Assembly (NCBI GenBank): GCA_028819005.1
Contig: JAPPMP010000004.1
Span: forward strand, 1 to 39,931
Length of the DNA: 39,931 nucleotides
Direction of reading: 5' to 3'
Source: Acidimicrobiaceae bacterium
Lineage (GTDB): Bacteria; Actinomycetota; Acidimicrobiia; Acidimicrobiales; Aldehydirespiratoraceae
Shown here: one piece after another, positions 16,207 through 24,855 of the stretch
Layout of the letters: each line of letters starts with the position of its first letter
Numbering within the stretch: the first letter of the stretch is position 1
Translations under genes and position numbers: made by a program
The notes under the pieces: generated by a model
Seen by the model: only the letters and a program-made list of their open reading frames with translations
Database searches by the model: none
Told to the model about the DNA's origin: nothing

Positions 16207-16353
16207 GATCAGCCCTCTTCGTCGGGCTTGTCGTGGGATGCTGCCCAAGACTACGCGGCGGCCCACGATCAGCCCTCTTCGTCGGGCTTGTCGTGGGATG
16301 CTGCCCAAGACTACGCGGCGGCCCACGATCAGCCCTCTTCGTCGGGCTTGTCG
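16207..16353. repeat. 60-bp tandem repeat made from the 3' end of the HEAT gene
   Basis: Units at 16207-16266 and 16267-16326 are identical, followed by a 27-bp partial copy (16327-16353) that is the authentic gene end. Each unit carries the last codons and stop of the minus-strand HEAT gene plus downstream spacer. Confidence 0.9.
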
Positions 16354-16985
16354 GGTCCCAGCAATTCTTCGACCGCGTCGCGGACCTGGCGGTCGCGGTC
16401 GTGGCGTGCTCGCGCAAAAGCAGCAGAAACCTCAGCCCCTTCGAAAGCCGCCAGCGCGATGACCGCCCGGCGCCGGATCGCCACCTTGTCACGGGTGGCG
16501 CCGAGGACCGCGCCGAGGCCCCGGTCGTCTCCGATGGCCCCGAGCGCGGCGACGGCGCTCTCCCGAGCAAGCGGATCGTGATGATCGCGGGCGACCCGCG
16601 AGAGCCGGTCGATGATCGTCTCGCCGGCCGTCTCCCGTTCCCCGAGGGCCCAGGCGGTGGTTTCGACCACCATCGAGTCCTCGTCATCGAGCAGGTGGAG
16701 GAGCCCTGGCTCAGGCTGGCCGGCGGCGATCTCGATCGCCGCGATACGAACTGATGGTTCGGCGTCGTCTAGGGCTCTGGTGATCTGTTCGTTGCGGACC
16801 GGCTCGTTGGCAGCGGCTCCGATCCTCGCGAGAGAACGAAGCGCGGCGATCCGGACCTTCGGGTCAGGGTCGCCCTGTGCAGCCTCGGCAGCATGGGCTG
16901 CGTCGGCGTCAGCCGCGCCGCGATAACCGGCCAGCGCCGCGTCCCGTCGGCGTTGTGCAGAATCGGATCCGCTATGCCCCGCCAT
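16329..16985 (-). CDS. HEAT-repeat protein
   Basis: A 218-residue all-helical protein with about six HEAT/PBS-lyase-type repeats, for example DPKVRIAALRSLARIGA, EPSVRIAAIEIA, DPLARESAVAALGAIGDD and DRQVRDAVEELLG. Such repeats form a protein-binding solenoid; no catalytic residues are seen. It ends PDKPDEEG, and that 3' end has been copied outward as a 60-bp tandem repeat. It follows a small membrane-protein gene by 25 bp on the same strand, and converges on mreB. Partner unknown. Confidence 0.85.
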   Translation of the reverse strand: MAGHSGSDSAQRRRDAALAGYRGAADADAAHAAEAAQGDPDPKVRIAALRSLARIGAAANEPVRNEQITRALDDAEPSVRIAAIEIAAGQPEPGLLHLLDDEDSMVVETTAWALGERETAGETIIDRLSRVARDHHDPLARESAVAALGAIGDDRGLGAVLGATRDKVAIRRRAVIALAAFEGAEVSAAFARARHDRDRQVRDAVEELLGPDKPDEEG

Positions 16986-17010
16986 GATCCGCCCCGATCC
17001 GTCCCGACCC

Positions 17011-17283
17011 TCAGGAGATCGCGTTCTCCAGCAGGAACGCGAGCCCGACGACGATCACGCCGATCACGACAGACACAGCGACGCCCAGACCGACGACGAT
17101 CGCCGCGAGCACTATCAGCGACCGCAGGCGCTGCCAGAGCCGGATGTAAGCTTTGGACCCGACCACGGGACGCTGGACGGAATGCCGCAGGATCCCCACA
17201 GCGCGCAGCGAGCTCGCGAGCAGTTCAGAGGGCTGGTTGCTTCCGGAACTCGATCGATGACCGCCACGGTTCGAAGCGGTCAT
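17011..17283 (-). CDS. Small C-terminally anchored membrane protein
   Basis: About 90 residues with a soluble Ser/Arg-rich N-terminal half and one long hydrophobic stretch (IVLAAIVVGLGVAVSVVIGV and onward) close to the C-terminus, ending LLENAIS. Unrecognised. The start is uncertain: ATG 17283 or GTG 17289; a longer open frame to 18141 is antisense to the PDZ gene and is not real. Probably co-transcribed with the HEAT gene downstream. Confidence 0.55.
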   Translation of the reverse strand: MTASNRGGHRSSSGSNQPSELLASSLRAVGILRHSVQRPVVGSKAYIRLWQRLRSLIVLAAIVVGLGVAVSVVIGVIVVGLAFLLENAIS

Positions 17284-17440
17284 CCACACCGAGAGCCCGA
17301 TGGCGTCCAGTTGGGTCCGAACGTGCGCCCTGCTATACGCCCTGCCATAGTTGGTTGTGGCTCTGGCAGGCTGAAGTCTCCGCTGGGGTCGCCCAGCGCG
17401 ACCGGAAATATCCCCCGCCACTAGGACGAACGCTGAGACG

Positions 17441-18625
17441 ATGATTGGCACGATGACTGAGGAGGGCACGTCCGTTTCAATGCTAGCGCCCGATGTCGAG
17501 GGCTCGGCGCCGACCGACGAGCAGACGGTACCTGTTCGCCGCAAACGCAAACGCCGCTGGTTTCGCAGGGTCCTGTTGGCGCTGCTGGCGGCGATTGTGC
17601 TCTGCGGTGCGTCGTTGCTGGTCCCGGCCAAGACGCTGGGCCGGGTCATTCCGGGCCAGGCGCTGATCGACAACGGGGCGGTAGTCACCAGGCCCGGGAC
17701 CGCCCGATCGGTCGGGGACCGGGTGGATATCAACGGCCGTCTCAGGTACAGGCCCGACGGCGAGTTTCTCTTCACGACCGTGTCAGTCGACCTCGATGTC
17801 TCGGTGTTCGAGTGGATCCAGTCAGAGGTCAACGACGACTTCGAGTTGCAGCCGCTGGGACACATTCTCGGCGACCGGACGCCCCAGGAGAACCGCACGC
17901 GCAACCTCGAGATGATGAGCCGCTCCAAAGACGATGCGATCGCCGCGGCTCTGGAGTATCTGGGGGTGCCGGTCAAAGAGACGGGAGTCGGGTTCAACGC
18001 TGTCGTCAGCGACGGCCCGGTAGACGGCCTGTTGACCGTCGACGATGTGATCATCGCCGTTGACGGCGTCGAGATCAGCTCGCTCCAGTCGCTGCGCGCT
18101 GAACTGGCGCGCAAGGCGCCAGGTGCGACCGGCGTCGTCACAGTCGAGAACGAAGAATCGCTTCAAGTCCGAGATGTGTCGGTCGTCTGGGGTGAACACC
18201 CGCAGGGACTCGAAGGCGCCTACATCGGCATCGGCGAGATCGTCCCGCGGATCGAGGACGTGTCGCTGGGGATAGACGTCGAAATCGACACTGGATCAAC
18301 CGGCGGACCCTCGGCTGGACTCGCGTTCGCGCTCACCATCATCGACTGGTTGACCGAGGGTGAGCTCACCGGAAACCAGCGAATCGCAGTCACGGGCCAG
18401 ATCTTCGTGGGAGGGGTGGTAGGCAACGTCGGGGGAGTCGGCCAGAAGGCAGTCGCGGCGCGCTCGGCCGGCGCGGTCGCATTCATTGTCCCGGCGGACT
18501 TGGTTGCTGATGCGCAGGCCCAGGCTGAAGACATGAGAGTCTTCGGCGTGTCGACTCTCGATGAGGCGATTGAAGCGCTTGCCGAACTCGGTGGAGACAC
18601 CGACGCACTGCATCTCGACTTCTAG
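17441..18625 (+). CDS. Membrane-anchored PDZ-Lon (S16) protease, YlbL-like
   Basis: A 394-residue protein: basic cytoplasmic N-terminus (RRKRKRRWFRR), one membrane helix (about 43-61), an extracytoplasmic PDZ domain (about 195-265, GLLTVDDVIIAVDGVEISS) and a Lon-type proteolytic domain with the Ser-Lys dyad Ser291 (TGGPSAGLAF) and Lys336 (VGQKAVAA). This is the YlbL/SdrC family of actinobacteria and firmicutes, thought to process envelope substrates, with no ATPase domain. ATG 17453 is an alternative start. It diverges from the small membrane-protein/HEAT unit; the 157-bp divergent spacer shows no clear promoter. Confidence 0.9.
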   Translation: MIGTMTEEGTSVSMLAPDVEGSAPTDEQTVPVRRKRKRRWFRRVLLALLAAIVLCGASLLVPAKTLGRVIPGQALIDNGAVVTRPGTARSVGDRVDINGRLRYRPDGEFLFTTVSVDLDVSVFEWIQSEVNDDFELQPLGHILGDRTPQENRTRNLEMMSRSKDDAIAAALEYLGVPVKETGVGFNAVVSDGPVDGLLTVDDVIIAVDGVEISSLQSLRAELARKAPGATGVVTVENEESLQVRDVSVVWGEHPQGLEGAYIGIGEIVPRIEDVSLGIDVEIDTGSTGGPSAGLAFALTIIDWLTEGELTGNQRIAVTGQIFVGGVVGNVGGVGQKAVAARSAGAVAFIVPADLVADAQAQAEDMRVFGVSTLDEAIEALAELGGDTDALHLDF

Positions 18626-18640
18626 GCCATCTCGACGGTT

Positions 18641-18755
18641 GCCCGGGGATGCCCGGGGATTCCCTTTGGTGCTCTGGGCAGGGGCGGCTGGGCACGGGAA
18701 GTGCCGGTGCTCGGCCCGGGGATTCCCTTGGGTGGTCTAGGCAGGGGGTATTCCC
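18641..18755. repeat. Direct repeats and GC hairpins before the DivIVA-like gene
   Basis: A 10-bp unit is doubled at 18641-18660. A 35-bp unit at 18651-18685 recurs with few changes at 18714-18748. GGGG-TATT-CCCC at 18744-18755 can form a short hairpin. This fills the 164-bp spacer after the PDZ-Lon gene. Confidence 0.75.
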
Positions 18756-18776
18756 CATTCGTGCTGGTGTGGCTCC

Positions 18777-18782
18777 TACGAT
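18777..18782 (+). promoter_or_regulatory. -10 hexamer that supports GTG 18790 as leaderless start
   Basis: TACGAT lies 7 nt before GTG 18790. It overlaps the competing ATG at 18781, which would then be untranscribed. Confidence 0.5.
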
Positions 18783-18789
18783 GTTGGGC

Positions 18790-20694
18790 GTGACCGACAC
18801 GCCGGACATCGAGCCTGAAGACGCGCCCCAAGTCGCAGATGCGCTCAACGAAGGGGCTCTCGATCCCGGCGAGCTCGAGTCGGGCTCTTTTCCGATCACG
18901 CGCCGCGGATTCGACCCCGCCGAAGTGCGTGCCCAGCTTCGGGCAGCGGCTTCAGAAATCCGCCGCTTGCAGCGGCTATGCAACGAATTGAGGGGGAGGC
19001 TGAGCGAATCCCAACAGGCGGGTCGAAGCGACGCCGAGGCGCGCCGGGCGACTGAGCTGATCGGGGTCGAGGTGAGCAGCGTGCTTGAAGCAGCCCACGA
19101 CGCGGCGGCGAGCCGGATAGCGAGAGCCGACAGCGAAGCCGAAGCGATCAGTCACGAAGCGCGTGCTGCGGCAGAGACCGTGCTAGCGGACGCCACCGCC
19201 CAATCCACTGAGCTGATCGAAGCAGCGCGGCACGAAGCCGGCGAGATCGTGGAGGAAAGCCGCAATCACGGACGCGAGATGATCAGCGAGGCGCAGACCG
19301 TCAGAGAGCGCATGCTGCGCGACCTCGCCCGAAAACGACAGACCGGCCGAGCCCAGATCGAGCAGCTCCGAGCCGGTCGGGATCGACTGCTCGAGGCATT
19401 GACAACGGTTCAGAACAGCCTCGACACCGCGATCGAAGACCTGGTGGCCTCCGTGCCGGAAGCCCGCGCAGCCGCCAATCGCGCCGGTCTGCGGGTCTCC
19501 TCTGAACCGGCCCCGACAGTTGATGATCTCGAGGCTGAGATCGAAGCGGGGAGGTTGGTGGGACAGCCGCTGGTCTCCGACTCGCCCCTGCCCGGGCCGA
19601 TCAGCGATACCTTCACGACCGGCGAAATGGAGGCTCTGGACCATTTGGATGCTCTCAGCGTCCACGCCGGGGAAACCGCCGATGAAGCTGTCGCTGAGCC
19701 GGCCGAGCCTGAGGTCGAGCATGCCGAGCCTGAGGTCGAGCATGCCGAGCCTGAGCCTGAGGCCGAGCATGCCGAGCCTGAGGCCGAACCAGCAGAACCC
19801 GAGCATGAGGCCGAGCATGAACCGGTACCGGAGGCTGTTGCTGAGCCTGAGGCCGAACCAGCAGAACCTGAGACAACCCAGAAGAACGAAAGCGGGTCCC
19901 TCGTCGGCAACGCCCGAGACGTCTTTGCTCGTCTGCGGTCGGGACGAACCAAGACCGAGCCCGAACTTGTCGGGCAGGCCCCGGAGCAGGCCGCAGGGCC
20001 TGCCGAAGATGCAAAATCCGAGGCCGAGGAAGCATCTGAGGAAGCATCTGAACCGGTGTCTGATCCGGCAATCGAGCCGAAGCCTGGTTCAGACTCTGCT
20101 CGCGAGCGTGCGGCCATCGCTGCGGCGAGAGCCATGAAGAAGGTTCTGGTGGAAGAGCAAGGTTCGCTGCTCGACGGAATCCGGTGCCGGGGCGCAGCAG
20201 CAATGACCAAGTTCGACACTGAGGCAAAGCACAATGCCGCCTACGAGGAGGCCGCCATCCCGGCTCTGCGGGAACAGTGCGTCTCCTTGGGAGGTTCCCC
20301 GGAACTCGATTTGAGCCCGGCGCTGGCCAACATTCATGTGATCGCGCTGGAGCCTGTGCGGCGACGGCTCGCAGACATTGCTGAGCAGTTCGACGGCGAG
20401 CAGGAACTCTCCGATGCGGTTCGGGCGCTGTACCGCGAGGCCCGTTCCCGGCATCTCACCGATGCTGCGTCGGCAGCTTCGGTCGCGGTCGACGGTCTCG
20501 TCAAGATCGACCAGGCCCACAAAGACAAGGCCAACCTCACAGTTCGCTGGGTGGTTGACTCCGACGGTTCCTGTGGAGCAGATTGTGCGGACAATGCGTT
20601 GGCCGGCGAAGTCGTCGCCGGCGAGAAATTCCCCACAGGTGACCAATTCCCCCCGGCGCATCCCATGTGCACCTGCCGCCTCGAGGTGGCATGA
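18790..20694 (+). CDS. DivIVA-like coiled-coil protein fused to a Mu-gpF-like Cys motif
   Basis: A 634-residue protein from GTG 18790. Residues about 30-60 (SFPITRRGFDPAEVRAQL) match the DivIVA membrane-binding start, followed by an Ala/Glu-rich coiled coil to about 240. An acidic Pro-Glu repeat segment (about 295-360) has 21-bp DNA repeats. A second helical region follows (about 435-580). The last 50 residues carry VRWVVDSDGSCGADC, then FPTGDQFPPAHPMCTC: Cys595, Cys599, His624, Cys627, Cys629. This Cys/His pattern resembles the C-terminal end of phage Mu gpF-like head proteins and may bind zinc. DivIVA proteins mark curved or polar membrane and organise growth; the fusion partner's role is unknown. 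Confidence 0.8.
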   Translation: MTDTPDIEPEDAPQVADALNEGALDPGELESGSFPITRRGFDPAEVRAQLRAAASEIRRLQRLCNELRGRLSESQQAGRSDAEARRATELIGVEVSSVLEAAHDAAASRIARADSEAEAISHEARAAAETVLADATAQSTELIEAARHEAGEIVEESRNHGREMISEAQTVRERMLRDLARKRQTGRAQIEQLRAGRDRLLEALTTVQNSLDTAIEDLVASVPEARAAANRAGLRVSSEPAPTVDDLEAEIEAGRLVGQPLVSDSPLPGPISDTFTTGEMEALDHLDALSVHAGETADEAVAEPAEPEVEHAEPEVEHAEPEPEAEHAEPEAEPAEPEHEAEHEPVPEAVAEPEAEPAEPETTQKNESGSLVGNARDVFARLRSGRTKTEPELVGQAPEQAAGPAEDAKSEAEEASEEASEPVSDPAIEPKPGSDSARERAAIAAARAMKKVLVEEQGSLLDGIRCRGAAAMTKFDTEAKHNAAYEEAAIPALREQCVSLGGSPELDLSPALANIHVIALEPVRRRLADIAEQFDGEQELSDAVRALYREARSRHLTDAASAASVAVDGLVKIDQAHKDKANLTVRWVVDSDGSCGADCADNALAGEVVAGEKFPTGDQFPPAHPMCTCRLEVA

Positions 20695-20740
20695 CCGCGC
20701 CTTGATTGCGCCGAGACAGCACGATAACCGCCCCAATGCT

Positions 20741-20820
20741 GTCCCGTACTGTCCCGTACTGTCCCGCAACAGTGCCATATCAGCGGTATGTGGGCGCCAT
20801 ATCAGCGCCAAAACAGCACT
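20741..20820. repeat. Short repeats and hairpins upstream of the UPF0182 gene
   Basis: A 10-bp unit starting GTCCCGTACT occurs three times (20741-20770; the third is diverged). GCCATATCAGCG occurs twice. GGCGC/GCGCC pairs across 7 nt at 20793-20809, and AGTGC/GCACT brackets 20771-20820. Possible regulator sites or a terminator for the DivIVA-like gene. Confidence 0.55.
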
Positions 20821-20850
20821 GATCGGGGTCGGCTCATGCTCCGCGACCGG

Positions 20851-20856
20851 TAGCCT
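20851..20856 (+). promoter_or_regulatory. -10 hexamer, leaderless start of the UPF0182 gene
   Basis: TAGCCT, 8 nt before the ATG at 20865; no Shine-Dalgarno. Confidence 0.45.
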
Positions 20857-20864
20857 CTCCTACG

Positions 20865-23800
20865 ATGGCTGAGGTTGAGGACATAATTAACCCGCGGAAA
20901 GGGCGATTTCGCCGCAACGGGAGGTTCATCGTCCTCGCAATGATCGCTGCCCTGCTGTTCGGCCTTTTCTCGCTGCGCGGAGTCGCCAGTTTCTACACCG
21001 ACTATCTGTGGTTCGACGCACTCAACCGGGCCTCGGTATGGCGCCAGGTGCTCGGAGCGAAAATCGTTCTCACCCTCATCTTCGGAGCCTTCTTCTTCGT
21101 GCTGATGTGGGTGAACCTGCTGATCTCGGATCGCAGTGCACCAACGCACCGACCCCCGGGACCCGAAGAAGAGTTGGTCTCGCGGTACCACGCAGTGGTC
21201 GCGGGTCACTATTTCCTAGTGCGTACGGTGGTCTCGTTCCTGTTAGCGCTGATCGCGGCGGCAGGCGTGCCCAGCCAGTGGGAGGAATGGCTGCTCTTCG
21301 TCAACCGCAAGGAGTTCGGAATCACCGATCCTCAGTTCGGCGCTGACATCGGGTTCTACGTCTTCCAACTCCCGTTTCTGAGCTACGTGGTCGGCTGGGC
21401 ATTCGCAGCCTTCGTGATAATGCTGATCGTCACCGCACTGTCGCACTACCTCAACGGATCGGTGCGCGTCAGTGTGATCGGAGGCGAGCGTGCCAAGCCG
21501 ATCGTCAAAGTCCATCTTTCAGCGATTCTGGCAGTCCTCGCCCTCATCAAAGCGGCGGACTACTGGCTGGCCCGATACGAGTTGACGACATCGACCCGCG
21601 GGGTTCTCGACGGAGCGTTCTACACCGACGTCAATGCTCAGCTGCCGGCGTTGTACCTGCTGATCGCGATCTCGCTCTGCGCGGTCGTGCTGCTGATTGT
21701 CAACCTGTGGCGACGCGGTTGGACGCTCCCGGTGCTCGCTGTCGGGCTCTGGGCGTTCGTGGCGATTGTGGTCGGCGGGATCTACCCGGCGTTTGTGCAG
21801 CGCTTCCAGGTCGACCCCAACGAGACCGCACGAGAGGCGGATTTCGCCGATCGCAACATCGAAGCCACCCGCTACGCGTTCGGTCTCAAGGACATGGCCG
21901 TCACCCCGTTCGACTACTCCGAGGTACTCACGCCCGAGCAGATCCGCGCCAATGCCGTAACGGTTCAGAACGCCCGAATACTCGACCCGGTTACAGTTCA
22001 TCCCACCTTTGAACGGTTCCAGGCAGAACGCGGCTTCTATCGGTTCCTCGGTGAAGATGCACTGCCGGGAACCGGAGCGCTGGAACCCACCCTCGACACA
22101 GACCGGTATGTGGTCGACGGTGAATTGCGGCAGGTGGTGCTCGGCGCCCGTGAGCTCGCCGGAGAGGACACCGCCAACTGGGAGCGCCGACATGTGCGCG
22201 TCACCCACGGCTACGGCCTGGCGATGGCGAGTGCCAACGCCACGACCGACGAGGGTCGCCCGGACTTCTTGGTGTCGACGATCACCAACGACGTCGACGA
22301 CTCGCTCGATCTGGATTTCGGGGTTCCGCAGATCTACCACGGCGAGGACATGGATGGATACTCCCTGGTCGGCACAACCGTCGACGAGGTCGACTATGTC
22401 GCCAACGACGGCGGCGACGTGCTGGGCAACTACGGCGGCTCGGCTGGCGTCAAACTGGGCGGGATCGTCCGCCAGGTGGCATTTGCGCTGCGGTTCGGTC
22501 AGATCGAGCCGCTGATATCCAACTTCATCAACAACGACACCCGCGTGATCTACGTGCGCGATGTGCGAGATCGGGTGGAGAAGCTCGCACCGTTCCTGCA
22601 ATACGACAGCGATGTGTACCCCGTGGTTTTCGACGGCCGCATCCACTATGTGATCGACGCGTACACGACCACCGACAAGTACCCGTACTCGCAGCGCTCC
22701 GAGAACGACCGGCTCCAGAAGGGCGGTTTGGCCGGGCCCCGCTTCAACTATGTGCGCAACTCGGTAAAGGCCGTCGTCGACGCATACGACGGTGATGTGT
22801 CGTTCTATGTGATGCCGGTCGACGATCCGATCATCGAGGCCTGGCGGTCGGCTTTCCCCAGCTTGTTCAGCGATTTCTCTGAAATGCCCGATGAGTTGAA
22901 GGATCACCTGCGGTATCCCCAGGACTTGTTCAGAGTGCAGACCAACATGTACTCGACATACCAGATCGAGAGCCCGGTGAGTCTGCTCGTCGGCACTGAG
23001 CGCTGGGCGGTGGCCCAGGATCCGGGCCGTTCGGTCTCGGCAGGCGGCACCTTCGAGTCCTCGGTCGACGAACAGGGGATCGTCACCGTCCGTGAACAGC
23101 GGGTCAGCCCCTACTACACACTGCTGCAGCTGCCCGGAGAGGACGATCCGTCCTTCGTCACGCTGCGATCGTTCGTTCCCTACGACGAGAACGACGACCG
23201 CAAAGAACTTGAAGCGTTCATGGTGGGTGAGGCGCTTCCGGACGGATCATCTCGCCTGGTCACCTACGAGCTGACGAGTTCCACCGCTCCGGGTCCGGTG
23301 CTTGTGGCTTCAGGGATCGCCCAGACCGAGGAGATCACGGCCCGGCTCACCTTGTTGGATCAGGCTGGTTCGCAGGTTGATTTCAGCGATCTCGTGATGC
23401 TGCCGATTGACAACTCGATTCTGTGGGTGCGTTCGCTGTACGTGTCTGCAGAAGGCACGAGTGTGCCGAATCTCGAGTTTGTGATCGCCGCGATCGTCGG
23501 CGAGACCCAGCAGATCGGCCTCGGCCGCAATCTCAACGAAGCATTGCAGCAACTGTTCCCGGGGGAGGACTTCTCCGATGTCGTCGGCGATGCCTTGGGC
23601 GATGTTAGCGGTGCAACCTTCGAAGCCGGCGACGGCGACACGGATGCTGCGGATGATGCGGATGCTGCGGGTGATGCGGATGCTGCGGGTGATATGAGCG
23701 GCGCGGACGAGCCCGCTGATCCTGACGACACCCCGTCCACCACCCCGTCCAGCGGTGACGAGACCCCCGAAACGCTTGTGGAGCTGCTCACCGAACTGGA

Positions 23801-23927
23801 CCGCCAGTTCCGCCTTTCGCAGGAGGCGCTGGCCGCCGATCCTCCCCAACGCAGCGCTTGGGCCGCGGCCCAAGACCGCATTGACGAGCTGCTGGCTCAG
23901 TTCCGCGATCTTGTTGCCGATGGATAG
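20865..23927 (+). CDS. UPF0182 family large membrane protein
   Basis: A 1020-residue UPF0182 protein (the family of Mycobacterium tuberculosis Rv0064). The first 320 residues contain about seven membrane helices, including LAMIAALLFGLFSLRGVASF and the conserved FYTDYLWFDAL. About 550 residues of soluble, presumably extracytoplasmic domain follow, with conserved blocks such as VRVTHGYGLAMASANATT and PQIYHGEDM. The C-terminal 130 residues are acidic, with a D/A repeat (about residues 925-945) made by a short DNA tandem repeat. Function unknown. Monocistronic, convergent with the DtxR-type gene. Confidence 0.93.
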   Translation: MAEVEDIINPRKGRFRRNGRFIVLAMIAALLFGLFSLRGVASFYTDYLWFDALNRASVWRQVLGAKIVLTLIFGAFFFVLMWVNLLISDRSAPTHRPPGPEEELVSRYHAVVAGHYFLVRTVVSFLLALIAAAGVPSQWEEWLLFVNRKEFGITDPQFGADIGFYVFQLPFLSYVVGWAFAAFVIMLIVTALSHYLNGSVRVSVIGGERAKPIVKVHLSAILAVLALIKAADYWLARYELTTSTRGVLDGAFYTDVNAQLPALYLLIAISLCAVVLLIVNLWRRGWTLPVLAVGLWAFVAIVVGGIYPAFVQRFQVDPNETAREADFADRNIEATRYAFGLKDMAVTPFDYSEVLTPEQIRANAVTVQNARILDPVTVHPTFERFQAERGFYRFLGEDALPGTGALEPTLDTDRYVVDGELRQVVLGARELAGEDTANWERRHVRVTHGYGLAMASANATTDEGRPDFLVSTITNDVDDSLDLDFGVPQIYHGEDMDGYSLVGTTVDEVDYVANDGGDVLGNYGGSAGVKLGGIVRQVAFALRFGQIEPLISNFINNDTRVIYVRDVRDRVEKLAPFLQYDSDVYPVVFDGRIHYVIDAYTTTDKYPYSQRSENDRLQKGGLAGPRFNYVRNSVKAVVDAYDGDVSFYVMPVDDPIIEAWRSAFPSLFSDFSEMPDELKDHLRYPQDLFRVQTNMYSTYQIESPVSLLVGTERWAVAQDPGRSVSAGGTFESSVDEQGIVTVREQRVSPYYTLLQLPGEDDPSFVTLRSFVPYDENDDRKELEAFMVGEALPDGSSRLVTYELTSSTAPGPVLVASGIAQTEEITARLTLLDQAGSQVDFSDLVMLPIDNSILWVRSLYVSAEGTSVPNLEFVIAAIVGETQQIGLGRNLNEALQQLFPGEDFSDVVGDALGDVSGATFEAGDGDTDAADDADAAGDADAAGDMSGADEPADPDDTPSTTPSSGDETPETLVELLTELDRQFRLSQEALAADPPQRSAWAAAQDRIDELLAQFRDLVADG

Positions 23928-23941
23928 CCGAAGCTAGCCAA

Positions 23942-24001
23942 GCGGATTGACCGAGGTCGGCAGTGGCTGACTGCGGCTGGAAATCAGCTGAGCCAATCCG
24001 C
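23942..24001. terminator. Inverted repeat between convergent genes
   Basis: GCGGATTG (23942-23949) and CAATCCGC (23994-24001) are perfect complements spanning the gap between the UPF0182 and DtxR-type 3' ends. No T-run follows, so termination is only a guess from position. Confidence 0.3.
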
Positions 24002-24004
24002 AGG

Positions 24005-24673
24005 CTATGACGCGCTGACCAGGATTCTGGCGGAGGCGAATCCGCCCACGACGACTGGGGTTCCGTCGATGACGACGGTGGAGGTGCCGTCGGGAGACTT
24101 TGCGCTGAGTCGACCGGTCGATCCCGGGACGATTGATGACTCCTCAAGGAAGTCGAGCATTCCTTCGGTGAATTCCAGTTCCTCAGTGATGCGCCGGATG
24201 GTCAGCCTCTGACCGACTTTGATGGTGTCGAGTGCCACAAGATCGGGCGTTTCGTAGTCCGAACCGGGGATGGGATTGCCGTGGGGGCAGGTGGTCGGCT
24301 CATGAAGCAACGTCATCATCGCCTTCTCGACCGTAGGCGAGATTATGTGCTCCCATTTGCCTGCTTCCTGGTGGGCTTGAGCCCAGGTCAGACCGAGAAC
24401 ATCGGTGAGGAAACGCTCGGCGAGGCGATGGCGGCGCACAACGGTTTCCGCCAGGTGCATACCCTCGGGGGTGAGGGTGATCTGCTCTCCGACATTGATC
24501 AGTCCCTCCGCTTCCATGCGCTTGACCATCTCAGACACCGAGGGACGTGACACTTCGAGACGGTCCGCGATCCGCGCTTGTATGACGTCAAGATCGTCTT
24601 CGTCGAGTTCGTAGATTGTCTCGCAGTATTCCTCGAATGCTGGGTGCCATTCAGGTGACTCGTAGTCATCCAT
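24005..24673 (-). CDS. DtxR/IdeR/MntR-type metal-dependent repressor with altered metal site
   Basis: A 222-residue regulator with an N-terminal winged helix-turn-helix (about 15-75), the metal-binding dimer domain (RRHRLAERFLTDVLGLTWAQ, then HQEAGKWEH) and a C-terminal SH3-like domain (about 150-222). In DtxR/IdeR the primary metal site uses Met10, Cys102, Glu105 and His106. Here the aligned residues are Glu15, Gly105, Glu108 and His109. The Cys position is a Gly and the Met position an acidic residue, as in MntR, so iron specificity should not be assumed. The ancillary-site His and Glu are kept. Start at 24673, 7 nt behind TAGACT. Likely controls iron or manganese uptake and perhaps itself. 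Confidence 0.9.
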   Translation of the reverse strand: MDDYESPEWHPAFEEYCETIYELDEDDLDVIQARIADRLEVSRPSVSEMVKRMEAEGLINVGEQITLTPEGMHLAETVVRRHRLAERFLTDVLGLTWAQAHQEAGKWEHIISPTVEKAMMTLLHEPTTCPHGNPIPGSDYETPDLVALDTIKVGQRLTIRRITEELEFTEGMLDFLEESSIVPGSTGRLSAKSPDGTSTVVIDGTPVVVGGFASARILVSAS

Positions 24674-24680
24674 ATTCCGG

Positions 24681-24699
24681 AGTCTAGGTCAAAGGACCT
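24681..24699 (-). promoter_or_regulatory. Leaderless -10 and dyad of the DtxR-type gene
   Basis: TAGACT (minus strand, 24681-24686) is 7 nt before the start. It overlaps by one base a perfect dyad AGGTC-N4-GACCT (24686-24699), a likely autoregulatory operator and loosely DtxR-box-like. Confidence 0.45.
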
Positions 24700-24768
24700 G
24701 CAGCATTTCCCCTGATCGCCGTGTTTTCCACGGTTTCGGCGGTTTGCCTGGTTTGCCCGATTTTGTCT

Positions 24769-24785
24769 CTGGTTCGGCGAACCAG
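24769..24785. other. Short perfect hairpin in the DtxR-lhr divergent spacer
   Basis: CTGGTTC-GGC-GAACCAG: 7-bp stem, 3-nt loop. It is 59 bp before the lhr -10 and could be an operator. No function evident. Confidence 0.35.
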
Positions 24786-24843
24786 CTTGCGTGCAACTGC
24801 TGGAGAGCGGCGGCGTGGCGGTAACAAGGCGGGTCCGGCTGGC

Positions 24844-24849
24844 TAGCGT
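24844..24849 (+). promoter_or_regulatory. -10 hexamer, leaderless start of lhr
   Basis: TAGCGT, 6 nt before ATG 24856. A GGAG abuts the ATG with zero spacing, so it cannot serve as a normal ribosome site. Confidence 0.5.
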
Positions 24850-24855
24850 GCGGAG

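Noticed and set aside
17284..18141. N-terminal extension of the small membrane protein gene to 18141
   Set aside because: It lies antisense to the PDZ-Lon gene, with Ser/Thr/Arg-rich shadow composition.
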